Shown here: in pieces, positions 28,422 to 37,512 of the stretch
How positions within the stretch are numbered: position 1 is the first letter of the stretch
How the letters are laid out: each line of letters begins with the position of its first letter
Assembly: GCF_003352185.1 (NCBI RefSeq)
Contig: NZ_CP029608.1
Coordinates: forward strand, 2,542,001-2,606,000
DNA: 64,000 bases
Direction of reading: 5' to 3'
From: Pseudomonas kribbensis
GTDB taxonomy: Bacteria; Pseudomonadota; Gammaproteobacteria; Pseudomonadales; Pseudomonadaceae
The notes under the pieces: model-generated
Seen by the model: the letters and a program-made list of their open reading frames with translations, nothing else
Told to the model about the DNA's origin: nothing
Databases searched by the model: none
Program-made: the position numbers and the translations under genes

Positions 28422-29204
28422 TCAGGCTGCGTTCGAAGGGCCGCAGGCTGCCGGGCAGTCCTTCGGCGAATACATCCAGCGCATCAGCGAGTGACGGCCG
28501 CTGATGCCCAGTTTGATGGCTGCGCGTTTGAGGTAGCTTTCGACGGTGTTGACCTTCAGTTGCAACTGTTCGGCCAGTTCAGGCGCGGTGCGCCCGGCCA
28601 GCAGACCGACACACACTTCCATTTCGCGGTTCGACAGGCTCAACCCCAATTGCTCCACCCGTTCGCAAAAGCGCAGGCGCAGGGTTTCCAGGCCCAGCAG
28701 GGTGGAATCCGATTGTTCCTGGGGTTGCCCCTGGGCGTCAGTGTTCGCCGGTTGCAGGGCGCTGATGTGTTTTTCCACCATCGGCAGCAGGACTGGGGAA
28801 ATGTCCTGCAACAAGCTGCGCTCGTGAGCGGAGAAGCGTTTTGCCGGGCCGCAACGGTAGACCGAGATCACATAGCGATAACCGTCCTTGCGCCGGGTCA
28901 GGTGCAATTGCGAGGCGTCGGTGACCGTCGAGGGTTCGGGAGCGGGCAAATCATTGGCACTCGGCAGGGTGCTCAGTTCGGAATACACCGTTTCAGCCGG
29001 CAGTGGCGCTTCCTTGATGCATTCGGGTTCGCCGCGCGGTTGCGTGCGTCCGACCGGTTCCACGCGCATCTGCCGGATATGCGTGGCGTCAACCGCCAGT
29101 TGGGTCAGGATCAGGTCATGCAGCATCCGTGGGAAATGTCGGCTGCCAGTGCTGGCGATGACCTTGCCAATGTGAGGAAACAGCTGTGAGTTCATGTCGT
29201 TCAT
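28422..29204 (-). CDS. LuxR-family transcriptional regulator of the lipopeptide cluster
   Basis: Cluster-linked activator of the type found beside Pseudomonas lipopeptide operons (PsoR/ArfF/ViscBCR-like). About 260 aa. The C-terminal helix-turn-helix reads LSNREMEVCVGLLAGRTAPELAEQ (split here by description: LSNREMEV, then LLAGRTAPELAEQ, then VNTVESYLKRAAIKLG), typical of LuxR/GerE. The N-terminal ~190 residues show no autoinducer-binding signature that I recognise, as expected for this non-quorum-sensing subgroup. Start: MNDMNSQLF (29204) or MNSQLF (29195); the second has a GGA-containing site about 8 bases upstream, so the choice is open. An upstream GTG/ATG extension to 29258 lacks support. 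It is convergent to macAB and shares their terminator. Role in switching on the NRPS genes is inferred from family and location. Confidence 0.9.
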   Translation of the reverse strand: MNDMNSQLFPHIGKVIASTGSRHFPRMLHDLILTQLAVDATHIRQMRVEPVGRTQPRGEPECIKEAPLPAETVYSELSTLPSANDLPAPEPSTVTDASQLHLTRRKDGYRYVISVYRCGPAKRFSAHERSLLQDISPVLLPMVEKHISALQPANTDAQGQPQEQSDSTLLGLETLRLRFCERVEQLGLSLSNREMEVCVGLLAGRTAPELAEQLQLKVNTVESYLKRAAIKLGISGRHSLMRWMYSPKDCPAACGPSNAA

Positions 29205-29450
29205 CCATGAGTTGCAGTGTGGTACTCGTGTTCCTGAACCACCGGAAAACAGCTCCATGCCCGGCGACAGCGAATCAGGAAATTGGATCCTATCCTAGTA
29301 CAACGTTTCAGCGACGGTTTAATGAAGGTGCTATTAGCTCATAACTGACGGTGAGGAGGATGTCGGGATGACAGGTGTCAGAGAAATGCCTTACAGCCGA
29401 ACAGGATCAATTTTATAAAAATTCCTACAAGTGACAGTTTTAAAGAGCAA

Positions 29451-29489
29451 AAAAAGCCCGTTTCAGCCGAAGCCAAAACGGGCTTTTTC
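29451..29489. terminator. Rho-independent terminator
   Basis: AAAAAAGCCCGTTT ... AAAACGGGCTTTTTC forms a strong stem with an 11-nt loop. It lies 15 bp beyond the stop of the small minus-strand ORF (29505-29603) and can work in both directions. The 29205-29450 stretch to its left holds only the upstream region of the LuxR-type gene; I recognise no other element there. Confidence 0.8.
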
Positions 29490-29504
29490 CCGCATCGACA
29501 ACCG

Positions 29505-29603
29505 TTACTTCAGGTTGTCAAAGTGGTCTCGCAGGAACTCGTAAAAGCGAAACGCTTGAAACGATCTCCATACGAGGCTCAGCGTACGCAGCAAAAGCTT
29601 CAT
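29505..29603 (-). CDS. Predicted 32-aa cationic small protein
   Basis: Not recognised. A 32-codon ORF starts with ATG at 29603, 9 nt after a strong TGGAGG ribosome-binding site, and ends 15 bp before a rho-independent terminator, so it looks like a complete one-gene unit. The peptide begins MKLLLRTLSLVWRSFQ and ends FLRDHFDNLK. It is rich in Leu, Arg and aromatic residues and could form an amphipathic or membrane-associated helix. The frame stays open upstream (to 29789), but that part has poor codon quality and no ribosome site, so I reject the longer form. Alternatives are a small membrane protein, a type I toxin-like peptide, or a leader. Function unknown. Confidence 0.5.
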   Translation of the reverse strand: MKLLLRTLSLVWRSFQAFRFYEFLRDHFDNLK

Positions 29604-30060
29604 ACGTTTTGGCCTCCAGGTCGGGGGCCAGACCTCCAGCGCACTTACCGGACCATGTGTGCCTTCGGACATGAACACCAGTTCAGCCCGTGAGGCGGCC
29701 GGTTGTGATCCCCCCGAGCCTTCATTCCGGCACGGGTGCAAAACCGTGTCGAAGGGCATGAAACCGTTATGGTTCCAGCCATACCTCACGGATGCACTGG
29801 CGAGTGAGCGTCGGCATATTAACCTGTCTTTTGGCGTGATTTCGAAGATCTTGGGTAAAGGTTTTATATGTTTTGTAATTCGTTATTTCTGTCAGCATAT
29901 TTTGGATGGGTGAACACCTGCCAGGGATCTCCTCGTCTTCGAATAACTTCACTCAATGCAGGCAAAATAACGTTGCAACGAAGACCAAAGATTAATAGTA
30001 TCCCCCCACACCAGTTCTGCCCGTGAGACAAAACAGGCCCCAGCCGCAAACTGAGGCCTA
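29604..30060. other. Intergenic, no clear gene
   Basis: About 450 bp of mixed, partly AT-rich sequence. On the minus strand next to the small ORF, AGGTC/GACCT can pair around its ribosome site (29612-29637). The rest (about 29800-30050) is AT-rich with several short open frames on both strands that lack ribosome sites. I see no RNA gene that I can name. Confidence 0.5.
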
Positions 30061-30062
30061 AC

Positions 30063-30094
30063 GAAAAACCGCCCCGCTAAGGCGGTTTTTTTTC
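30063..30094. terminator. Terminator of the glc operon
   Basis: AAACCGCC-ccgctaa-GGCGGTTT followed by T8 on the plus strand and T-rich on the minus side. It lies about 30 bp beyond the glcF stop on the minus strand and could serve both directions. Confidence 0.85.
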
Positions 30095-30122
30095 GCCCAT
30101 CATTTGACCAGTGCCAGCAATC

Positions 30123-31355
30123 CTACGCGTCTCTCACCAAGGGCATCGCGGCATCCACCAGCTCGATCCAGTGCCTGACCGGCGTGCGCCCCGCGCCGTC
30201 GAGGTGGGTCTGGCAGCCGATATTGGCGGTAGCGATGACATCCGGATGACCGCTTTCCAGTGCATTGAGCTTCTGGTCGCGCAGTTGCCGGGCCAGTGCC
30301 GGTTGGGTTATCGAATAAGTGCCCGCCGAGCCGCAGCACAGATGGGCGTCCGGCACCGTCGTGAGGTTGAAGCCCAGCCGGGTCAGCACCGACTCCACCG
30401 CACCGCCGAGTTTCTGTGCATGTTGCAAAGTGCAGGGGCAGTGGAAAGCCAGTCGTTGATCAGCATGAATGCCCAGGGATTCGAGCGGCTCCTCGCGCAG
30501 TACCTCCACCAGATCTTTTGCAAGCGCACTGACGGTTTTCGCCTTCTCGGCGTAGACCGGGTCAGTGCACAGCAAGTGCCCGTAATCCTTGATGAACGCG
30601 CCACAACCGCTGGCGGTCTGCACGATGGCTTCGGCGCCTTGCTCGATGGCCGGCCACCAGGCGTCGATGTTCTTGCGGGCCCGCTCAAGTCCTTTGGCCT
30701 GGGCATCGAGGTGATAGTCCACAGCGCCGCAGCAGCCGGCATTCAGCGCCGGAGTAATGCCGATCCGCAATCGATCCAGCACCCGTGCTGCCGCGATGTT
30801 GGTGTTGGGCGACAAACCCGGTTGCACGCAGCCTTCGAGCATCAGCACCTTGCGGGCATGCCGCGCTACCGGACGGGGTGCGATTGCAGAAGTACCGCGC
30901 GGCAGTTTGGTTTGCAGAGTCTCGGGCAGCAGCGCACGGAAGATCCGGCCAGCACCGAGCAGTCCCTTGAACAAAGAAGCATCGGGCGCCACTGCGCGCA
31001 AACCTCCGCGCAACAAGCGTTGGCCGATGGGCCGCGGCACGGCGGCATCCACCACGGCGCGGCCGATGTCGAGCAGGTTGTGGTAATCCACCCCCGACGG
31101 GCAGGTGGTTTCGCAATTGCGGCAGGACAGGCAACGATCCAGATGCAGTTGAGTCTTGCGGGTGACCTCGTTGCCTTCCAGCACCTGTTTGATCAGGTAG
31201 ATGCGACCCCGTGGACCATCGAGTTCATCGCCGAGCAACTGATAGGTCGGGCAGGTCGCGTTGCAGAAACCGCAGTGCACGCAGGTGCGCAGGATGCTTT
31301 CGGCTTCTTCGGCCCGGGGCAGTTGTCGGGCTTTTTCGCTGAGAGAGGTCTGCAT
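30123..31355 (-). CDS. glcF: Glycolate oxidase, iron-sulfur subunit GlcF
   Basis: Electron-transfer subunit of membrane-associated glycolate oxidase, which converts glycolate to glyoxylate. 410 aa. Two 4Fe-4S ferredoxin motifs near the N-terminus: CVHCGFCNATCP (about 25-36) and CLSCRNCETTCP (about 75-86). Two CCG-type cysteine-rich domains follow (NAGCCGAVDYH and HLCCGSAGTY with HCPCTLQHAQKLGG). Third gene of a minus-strand glcD-glcE-glcF operon, 3 bp after glcE, ending at the terminator at 30063-30094. The GlcC regulator is not in the window. Confidence 0.96.
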   Translation of the reverse strand: MQTSLSEKARQLPRAEEAESILRTCVHCGFCNATCPTYQLLGDELDGPRGRIYLIKQVLEGNEVTRKTQLHLDRCLSCRNCETTCPSGVDYHNLLDIGRAVVDAAVPRPIGQRLLRGGLRAVAPDASLFKGLLGAGRIFRALLPETLQTKLPRGTSAIAPRPVARHARKVLMLEGCVQPGLSPNTNIAAARVLDRLRIGITPALNAGCCGAVDYHLDAQAKGLERARKNIDAWWPAIEQGAEAIVQTASGCGAFIKDYGHLLCTDPVYAEKAKTVSALAKDLVEVLREEPLESLGIHADQRLAFHCPCTLQHAQKLGGAVESVLTRLGFNLTTVPDAHLCCGSAGTYSITQPALARQLRDQKLNALESGHPDVIATANIGCQTHLDGAGRTPVRHWIELVDAAMPLVRDA

Positions 31356-31358
31356 GGC

Positions 31359-32423
31359 TCAAAGCTCCGCGTACAGGCGACCAGGATTGAAGATGCCTTG
31401 AGGGTCGAGTTGCTGCTTGAGGCGACGGTGATAATGCAGGAGCGCGTGCGGCAAAGGATGGAACGGCGCGTCGATCAAGCCATGGCTGTAGCAGGTAGCA
31501 TGGCCGCCAGCAGCCGAAACCACCTGGCGAATCAGTGCCGCCTCGGCCCCTGATTTGAGCCAACGCTGGGCGCCGCCCCAGTCGAGCATTTGTGCGCCGG
31601 CCAAGGTCAGCGGCGGGGTGTTGTTCGGCACTGAAAGGCGCCACAGGGGCTGGTCCTCATCAAAAAAATCCAGGCGCTGTTCATTCAGATCTGACCAATA
31701 AGCGCCATCAAGCATTTCGCCGCCGAGACGATCACGGGCTGCCGCCACCGAGCCTCCGCCACCTTCCAGACGCAAGTGCAGGCGCTGGCCATCGTGGCAG
31801 GCTGCGCTGATCGGCAAGGGCTGCTGCCCCCATTCGGCCAGGCGCTGCAAGGCACGTTCGCTGTCCATTTCCAGGCTGATGCTCAGGCTCTCACGCGGCT
31901 TGGGCAGGACTTTAAGCGAGACTTCGGTAATCACTCCCAGCGAACCGTAACTGCCAACCATCAGCCGTGACAGGTCATAACCGGCGACGTTTTTCATGAC
32001 TTCACCGCCAAAGCGCAGGTGCTTGCCATGCCCCGTGATGATCCGCGTACCCAGCACGAAATCCCGCACCGACCCCGACCACGGCCGCCGCGGGCCGGAC
32101 AGTCCGCTGGCGATCATCCCGCCTACCGTCGCATCGTCGGCGAAGGCCGGTGGTTCGCACGGCAGCATCTGTTGTGAAGCATCCAGCACCGCCAGCAGTT
32201 CGGCCAGCGGTGTACCGCAGCGTGCGGTGATCACCAGTTCCGTCGGGTCATAGCTGACGATGCCGCGATGGGTGCGGGTGTCTAGGATTTCTCCGGCAAC
32301 GATGCGCCCCAGAAACGCCTTGCTGTTGGCGCCCTGAATCCGCAGCGGCGTGGCGTCCTGCAATGCCTGATTGACCTGATCGAGCAGCGTGGCGCTGTCG
32401 TCGACATCCTTTTCTCGGACCAT
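31359..32423 (-). CDS. glcE: Glycolate oxidase, FAD-binding subunit GlcE
   Basis: Second FAD-binding subunit of glycolate oxidase, 354 aa. The FAD_binding_4 fold shows DATVGGMIASGLSGPRRP (about 103-120) and VMKNVAGYDLSRLMVGSYG (about 142-160), both characteristic of GlcE. I chose ATG at 32423: it overlaps the glcD stop by one base (TGATG), showing translational coupling. The TTG one codon upstream is less likely. Works in one complex with GlcD and GlcF. Confidence 0.95.
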   Translation of the reverse strand: MVREKDVDDSATLLDQVNQALQDATPLRIQGANSKAFLGRIVAGEILDTRTHRGIVSYDPTELVITARCGTPLAELLAVLDASQQMLPCEPPAFADDATVGGMIASGLSGPRRPWSGSVRDFVLGTRIITGHGKHLRFGGEVMKNVAGYDLSRLMVGSYGSLGVITEVSLKVLPKPRESLSISLEMDSERALQRLAEWGQQPLPISAACHDGQRLHLRLEGGGGSVAAARDRLGGEMLDGAYWSDLNEQRLDFFDEDQPLWRLSVPNNTPPLTLAGAQMLDWGGAQRWLKSGAEAALIRQVVSAAGGHATCYSHGLIDAPFHPLPHALLHYHRRLKQQLDPQGIFNPGRLYAEL

Positions 32424-33922
32424 CAAAAACGCTCCAGCTCGGGGAAGGGCAATTGCCCGGCATGAATATGCATGGCGCCGAATTCGGCGCAGCGGTGCAG
32501 GGTCGGAATGTTCTTGCCCGGATTAAGCAGCCCTCCGGGGTCGAACGCGGCTTTGACGGCGTGGAAAAGAGTCAACTCATCGTTGTTGAACTGCGCGCAC
32601 ATCTGGTTGATTTTCTCCCGGCCCACGCCGTGCTCGCCGGTAATGCTGCCGCCGACCTTCACGCACAATTCGAGGATTTTGCCTCCCAGGGTTTCGGCGC
32701 GTTCCAGCTCGCCGGGTTGATTGGCATCGAACAGAATCAACGGGTGCATGTTGCCGTCGCCGGCATGGAACACGTTCGCCACCCGCAGGCCATATTCGGC
32801 GGACATCTGCGCAATGGCTTGCAGCACGCCCGGCAGTTCACGGCGCGGGATGGTGCCGTCCATGCAGTAATAGTCCGGCGACAAGCGGCCCACGGCCGGA
32901 AAGGCATTCTTGCGACCGGCCCAGAAGCGCACGCGCTCGGCTTCGTCCCTGGCCTGGCGCACTTCGCTGGCGCCGGCGTTTTCCAGCACCTGGCGCACGC
33001 GGATGCAGTCATCGTGAACGTCGGCTTCGACGCCATCGAGCTCACAAAGCAAAATGGCTTCGGCGCTCACCGGGTAGCCGGCGTGGATGAAATCCTCGGC
33101 GGCTCGGATGGCCAGGTTGTCCATCATTTCCAGACCGCCGGGAATGATGCCGGCGGCGATGATGTCAGCCACGGCGCGGCCGGCGTTTTCCACGCAATCG
33201 AATGCGGCCAGCAAGACTTTGGCGGTCTGCGGCTTGGGCAGCAGTTTGACCGTGACTTCGGTGATCACGCCCAGCAGGCCTTCGGACCCGGTGAACAGCG
33301 CCAGCAAGTCGAAACCGGGGGAGTCGAGCGCATCGGAGCCGAGCGTGAGGTGTTCGCCCTCGACGGTCAGGATCTCGACCTTGAGCAGGTTGTGCACGGT
33401 CAGGCCGTATTTGAGGCAATGCACGCCACCGGCGTTTTCCGCGACATTGCCGCCGATGGAACAGGCGATCTGCGAGGAAGGATCCGGCGCGTAATACAGG
33501 CCGAACGGGGCAGCCGCCTGAGATATCGCCAGATTGCGCACGCCGGGCTGAACCCGCGCGGTGCGGGCGGCCGGGTCGATGTGCAGAATGTTGTTGAAGC
33601 GCGCCATCACCAGCAGCACGCCTTTTTCCAGCGGCAACGCCCCGCCGGACAACCCGGTGCCGGCACCCCGGGCCACCACCGGCACGTTCATTTCATGACA
33701 GGTGCGCAAGATGCCCTGCACCTCATCCAGATGCCGGGGCAAGACCACCAGCAGCGGCGTGGTGCGATAGGCGGACAAACCGTCGCATTCGTACGGGGCG
33801 AGATCCTCGCGCTGATGCAGGATTTCCAGCGCCGGCCACTGGCTGCGGAGCGCCTGCAACAGCGCGGCTTTATCGACGTCCGGCAGGGCGCCGTCGATCT
33901 GTTCGTCGTAGAGAATGTTCAT
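32423..33922 (-). CDS. glcD: Glycolate oxidase, catalytic FAD subunit GlcD
   Basis: Catalytic flavoprotein that oxidises glycolate (or D-lactate) and feeds electrons through GlcE/GlcF to the quinone pool. 499 aa, normal GlcD length. FAD-binding features: VARGAGTGLSGGALP (about 82-96) and CSIGGNVAENAGGVHCLKYG (about 138-157). The C-terminal half carries the GEHGVGREK signature (about 440). Start ATG preceded by AAGGGGCG. First gene of the operon; the next gene upstream (yghU) is on the same strand but 38 bp away and may be transcribed with it. Confidence 0.97.
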   Translation of the reverse strand: MNILYDEQIDGALPDVDKAALLQALRSQWPALEILHQREDLAPYECDGLSAYRTTPLLVVLPRHLDEVQGILRTCHEMNVPVVARGAGTGLSGGALPLEKGVLLVMARFNNILHIDPAARTARVQPGVRNLAISQAAAPFGLYYAPDPSSQIACSIGGNVAENAGGVHCLKYGLTVHNLLKVEILTVEGEHLTLGSDALDSPGFDLLALFTGSEGLLGVITEVTVKLLPKPQTAKVLLAAFDCVENAGRAVADIIAAGIIPGGLEMMDNLAIRAAEDFIHAGYPVSAEAILLCELDGVEADVHDDCIRVRQVLENAGASEVRQARDEAERVRFWAGRKNAFPAVGRLSPDYYCMDGTIPRRELPGVLQAIAQMSAEYGLRVANVFHAGDGNMHPLILFDANQPGELERAETLGGKILELCVKVGGSITGEHGVGREKINQMCAQFNNDELTLFHAVKAAFDPGGLLNPGKNIPTLHRCAEFGAMHIHAGQLPFPELERF

Positions 33923-33960
33923 GCGGGCGCCCCTTGGTTTTTGTTATCGGGTGCGAGCGA

Positions 33961-34800
33961 TCAGTCCAGATCAGCAGCCTCATGTCGTTCCGGCACCTGG
34001 CTCGCCTCATCGCCCCAGGTTCGGTTGACGCGCTGCCCACGAATGACCGCCGGCCGTTTGGCGATGTCCTCGGCCCAGCGTTGCACATGGGTGTATTCGT
34101 GCGCCGAAAGAAATTCGGCCGCGCCGTACACGTTGTTGCGCACCAGTTGCCCGTACCACGGCCAGACCGCGATATCGGCGATGGTGTAGCTGTCGCCGGC
34201 AAGGTAAGGACTCTCGGCAAGACGCCGGTCGAGCACATCCAGCTGACGCTTGGCCTCCATGGTGAAACGGTCGATCGGGTATTCGAGTTTCTCCGGCGCA
34301 TAGGCATAAAAATGCCCGAAACCGCCGCCCAGATAGGGCGCCGAGCCCATTTGCCAGAACAGCCAGTTCAGGGTTTCGGTACGGCCGGCGAGGTCGGTGG
34401 GCAGGAAGGCGCCGAACTTCTCGGCGAGGTAAAGCAGGATCGAGCCCGACTCGAAAACCCGGATCGCCGGCTCCACGCTACGGTCCAGCAGTGCCGGAAT
34501 CTTGGAATTCGGATTGATCTCGACAAAGCCGCTGGAAAACTGATCGCCTTCACCGATACGGATCAGCCAGGCGTCGTATTCCGACCCGGTATGACCCAGC
34601 GCAAGCAATTCCTCCAGCAGGATCGTGACCTTGACGCCGTTGGGCGTGGCCAGCGAGTACAGCTGCAACGGATGCTTACCGACGGGCAGGGTCTTGTCAT
34701 GGGTTGGCCCGGCAATCGGGCGGTTGATGTTGGCGAACTGGCCGCCGGACGGAGCGCTGTGTTTCCAGACCTTGGGTGGTACGTAAGGCGTTTTGCTCAT
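33961..34800 (-). CDS. yghU: Glutathione S-transferase family protein, YghU-type
   Basis: 279 aa cytosolic thiol enzyme of the YghU/Ure2p-like Nu class, whose members act as glutathione-dependent disulfide-bond reductases. The N-terminal thioredoxin fold is recognisable from NPNSKIPALLD and FESGSILLYLAEKFG, and the all-helical C-terminal domain from SYTIADIAVWPWYGQL. The long N-terminal arm (about 45 residues, PPKVWKHSAPSGGQFANIN) is typical of YghU. Start ATG at 34800 follows TGAGGT with 7-base spacing; an upstream open extension to 34917 has no ribosome site. It stands directly upstream of glcD on the same strand, with no obvious functional link. Confidence 0.92.
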   Translation of the reverse strand: MSKTPYVPPKVWKHSAPSGGQFANINRPIAGPTHDKTLPVGKHPLQLYSLATPNGVKVTILLEELLALGHTGSEYDAWLIRIGEGDQFSSGFVEINPNSKIPALLDRSVEPAIRVFESGSILLYLAEKFGAFLPTDLAGRTETLNWLFWQMGSAPYLGGGFGHFYAYAPEKLEYPIDRFTMEAKRQLDVLDRRLAESPYLAGDSYTIADIAVWPWYGQLVRNNVYGAAEFLSAHEYTHVQRWAEDIAKRPAVIRGQRVNRTWGDEASQVPERHEAADLD

Positions 34801-34929
34801 GAAACGAACCTCATCGTCAGCTGCTGAACAGGCGTGAGCCGGCGGAAAAAACCACCGGCTCCTGACGAACAGAACACCACAGAAGGGCGTTTGAATTCCA
34901 CCCTGTTGTCCCATCAACTGTTTATATCG

Positions 34930-36429
34930 TTATTCGATTCGCGGGTGCTGCTGCACGAGGTGCTCGCGTTTGGCTTCCAGCTCGGCGATTTCGGCGTCGA
35001 TGTCTTCGATCTTCTGTTCGATGTTGTCGTGATGCTCCTGCAGCAGCTCCTTGGCTTCCTCGATATCGGACGCCGCAGGGGCTGCGCCGCGCAGCGGTTT
35101 GTTGGCGGTTTCCTTCATGGTTACACCGGTGATCAGCCCGATGACGGCGGTCACCATCAGGTAATAGGCCGGCATGTACAGGTTCTGGGTGCTTTCCACC
35201 AGCCAGGCGACGACGGTCGGCGTCACCCCGGCGATCAGTACCGAGACGTTGAAGGCACTGGCCAGTGCGCTGTAGCGGATGTGAGTCGGAAACATCGCCG
35301 GCAGCGTAGAGGCCATGACCCCAATGAAAAAGTTGAGCACCACGGCCAGTATCAGCAGGCCGGAAAAGATCAGGCCGATCTTGCCGCTGTTGATCAGCAT
35401 GAACGCTGGTATGGCGAGGATGAACAGGCCGATGCTGCCGAAGATGATGAAGGGACGACGGCCGATCTTGTCGCTGATAAAACCGATGGCAGGCTGCACG
35501 AACAACATACCGACCATGATCGCGATGATGATCAGCACCCCGCGATTTTCGCTGTAGTGCAGGTTGTGCGACAGGTAACTCGGCATGTAGGTGAGCAGCA
35601 TGTAATAGGTGACGTTGGTGGCAGCCACCACGCCGATGCAGGTCATCAGGCTACGCCAGTGCTTGGTCGCGACTTCCTTGAACGACACTTTCGGGCCGCC
35701 GGCCAGGCCTTCGCGGTCACCTTGTTCGAGTTTCTCGACATGCTGCTGGAACGCCGGCGTCTCTTCGAGCGCATGGCGCAGGTAGAGCCCGATCATGCCC
35801 AGCGGCAGGGCGAGGAAGAACGGCAGGCGCCAGCCCCATTCCTGGAACTTTTCTTCGCCGATGATCGCGGAAATCAGCACCACCACACCGGCGCCGAGAA
35901 CGAAACCGGCGATTGAACCGAAGTCCAGCCAACTGCCGAGGAAGCCGCGTTTGCGATCCGGCGCGTACTCAGCGACGAAGATCGAGGCGCCGGTGTATTC
36001 ACCGCCCACCGAAAACCCTTGGGCCATTTTCGCCAGCAGCAGAAGGATCGGCGCCCAGATGCCGATCGAGGCATAGGACGGGATCAACCCGATGGCAAAG
36101 GTGCTGAGCGACATGATCACGATGGTTGCCGCGAGGACTTTCTGCCGTCCGTACTTGTCCCCCAATGCGCCGAAGAACAGCCCGCCCAGCGGCCGGATCA
36201 AGAACGGCACCGAGAAGGTCGCCAGTGCCGCGATCATCTGTACGCCGGGATCGGCACCGGGGAAAAACACCTTGCCCAGCACATAGGCGACGAAGCCGTA
36301 GACGCCGAAGTCAAACCACTCCATCGCGTTGCCCAGCGCGGCGGCGGTAATGGCTTTGCGCATCTTGGCGTCGTCGACAATGGTGATGTCTTTCAGTCCG
36401 ATCGGGCTGACGCTTTCCTTTGATTCCAT
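34930..36429 (-). CDS. proP: Proline/glycine betaine:H+ symporter ProP
   Basis: MFS osmoprotectant transporter in the inner membrane, 499 aa (E. coli ProP is 500). Twelve predicted helices, the MFS loop 2-3 motif GDKYGRQK (about 95) and GFISDKIGRRP in the second half (about 315). The C-terminal ~45 residues (EEAKELLQEHHDNIEQKIEDIDAEIAELEAKR, described here only by its heptad pattern) form the coiled-coil extension typical of osmosensing ProP proteins. ATG at 36429 is preferred, with AGAG 8 bases upstream; a GTG three codons upstream is possible. It is monocistronic. Confidence 0.94.
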   Translation of the reverse strand: MESKESVSPIGLKDITIVDDAKMRKAITAAALGNAMEWFDFGVYGFVAYVLGKVFFPGADPGVQMIAALATFSVPFLIRPLGGLFFGALGDKYGRQKVLAATIVIMSLSTFAIGLIPSYASIGIWAPILLLLAKMAQGFSVGGEYTGASIFVAEYAPDRKRGFLGSWLDFGSIAGFVLGAGVVVLISAIIGEEKFQEWGWRLPFFLALPLGMIGLYLRHALEETPAFQQHVEKLEQGDREGLAGGPKVSFKEVATKHWRSLMTCIGVVAATNVTYYMLLTYMPSYLSHNLHYSENRGVLIIIAIMVGMLFVQPAIGFISDKIGRRPFIIFGSIGLFILAIPAFMLINSGKIGLIFSGLLILAVVLNFFIGVMASTLPAMFPTHIRYSALASAFNVSVLIAGVTPTVVAWLVESTQNLYMPAYYLMVTAVIGLITGVTMKETANKPLRGAAPAASDIEEAKELLQEHHDNIEQKIEDIDAEIAELEAKREHLVQQHPRIE

Positions 36430-36571
36430 GGGATTCACTCTGCATCTGATCTGTCTTTGTGCAAACCGCGAGGCCCGGTGAGGCTTGAGTCAGAGCGGTT
36501 TGCCGTGACCGATGCCATCTCTGTGATGGCACGGCTTCTTTCAGATCAGATACAAGTGGACACGAAAAAAT

Positions 36572-37417
36572 TCACCACTGATTTGGTTTTTTGCCAATGG
36601 CCGGAATGTGACGCGATCCTGCGCGCAGTTGCGCCGGACTCACGCCAAGTCGCTGCTTGAACGCACTGGTCATGTGTGCTTGGGAATTGAAACCGCAGGC
36701 GAAGGCGATTTCCGCCAGGCTGGCGCGGGAGTCGCGCATCAATGCACGGGCCCGCGCCAAGCGTCGATCAATCAGATAGCTATGGGGGCTTTTGCCGGTG
36801 GCCTGCTTGAAGGCGCGGATGAAATAGCCTTCGGACAGTTCCAGCAGTTGCGCCATGGTGTGAAGGGCGAGCGGACCGTCGAGGCCGGCGTCGATGAACT
36901 CGTCGAGCAGGCGCATCCGGTTGCCGGTGATCGAGCCCTGGAGCGACAAGGTGTCTTTGCCTTCGGTGCGCTCGGCCAACGCGAGTGCCCAGGTTTGCCA
37001 GTCATCGTCCACCGAGGCATTCAACAAGGCACGACGCATTCGCGAGGCGAGGTGGATGGCCTGTGGATCGATGCGATTGTTGAACGCGTGCTCACCTGCC
37101 AGCGCGATGCCGTCGGTGCGGATCACCCGCAGGTATTCACCGCCCATGGGTGATTCGGACATCACGTCACAGCCGGCAGGCACAAACGCCAGGCCATTGG
37201 GCATGGCATCGAAGGGGCGCACCCGGTCGCTGCCGATGGCGTGCACGCCGCGCTGGCTGTCGAAGGCGAAACCGATCGCCGACTGGCTCGCCACGTAGCG
37301 GGTGGCGTAGGCGGCGCCGGGCAGCAATTCGATCGCCCATGGGCCGGCCTCGATACGACGGACCGGTTCCGGGACGACGGCTGGCTGTTGGCGGTTTCGA
37401 TGGTTCATAAGCGCCAT
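36572..37417 (-). CDS. AraC-family transcriptional regulator
   Basis: 281 aa. The C-terminal ~100 residues form the two-HTH AraC/XylS domain: MAQLLELSEGYFIRAFKQATGKSPHSY (first part, about 185-212) and LAEIAFACGFNSQAHMTSAFKQRLGVSP (second part, about 232-260). The N-terminal domain is not a recognised sugar-binding cupin and may bind a small ligand. Transcribed divergently from the threonine/serine dehydratase with about 95 bp between, so that gene is its likely target. Two ATG codons (37417, 37408) are possible and neither has a strong ribosome site. Confidence 0.9.
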   Translation of the reverse strand: MALMNHRNRQQPAVVPEPVRRIEAGPWAIELLPGAAYATRYVASQSAIGFAFDSQRGVHAIGSDRVRPFDAMPNGLAFVPAGCDVMSESPMGGEYLRVIRTDGIALAGEHAFNNRIDPQAIHLASRMRRALLNASVDDDWQTWALALAERTEGKDTLSLQGSITGNRMRLLDEFIDAGLDGPLALHTMAQLLELSEGYFIRAFKQATGKSPHSYLIDRRLARARALMRDSRASLAEIAFACGFNSQAHMTSAFKQRLGVSPAQLRAGSRHIPAIGKKPNQW

Positions 37418-37512
37418 AGTAGTGAAGAGTGCAGGCGAAAGTCAGGTCAGTTTTTTGAAAGCCGACGTGATGTGCCTGTGCCTAGACTGGGGCCAGGCAC
37501 AAGGAGATTCCC

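Noticed and set aside
29659..29913. Plus-strand 84-codon open frame
   Set aside because: No ribosome site, composition unlike a protein, and it overlaps the small minus-strand unit that has better signals.
32453..34189. 578-codon plus-strand frame opposite glcD
   Set aside because: Shadow of glcD; no domains, and the minus strand encodes a clear glycolate oxidase subunit.
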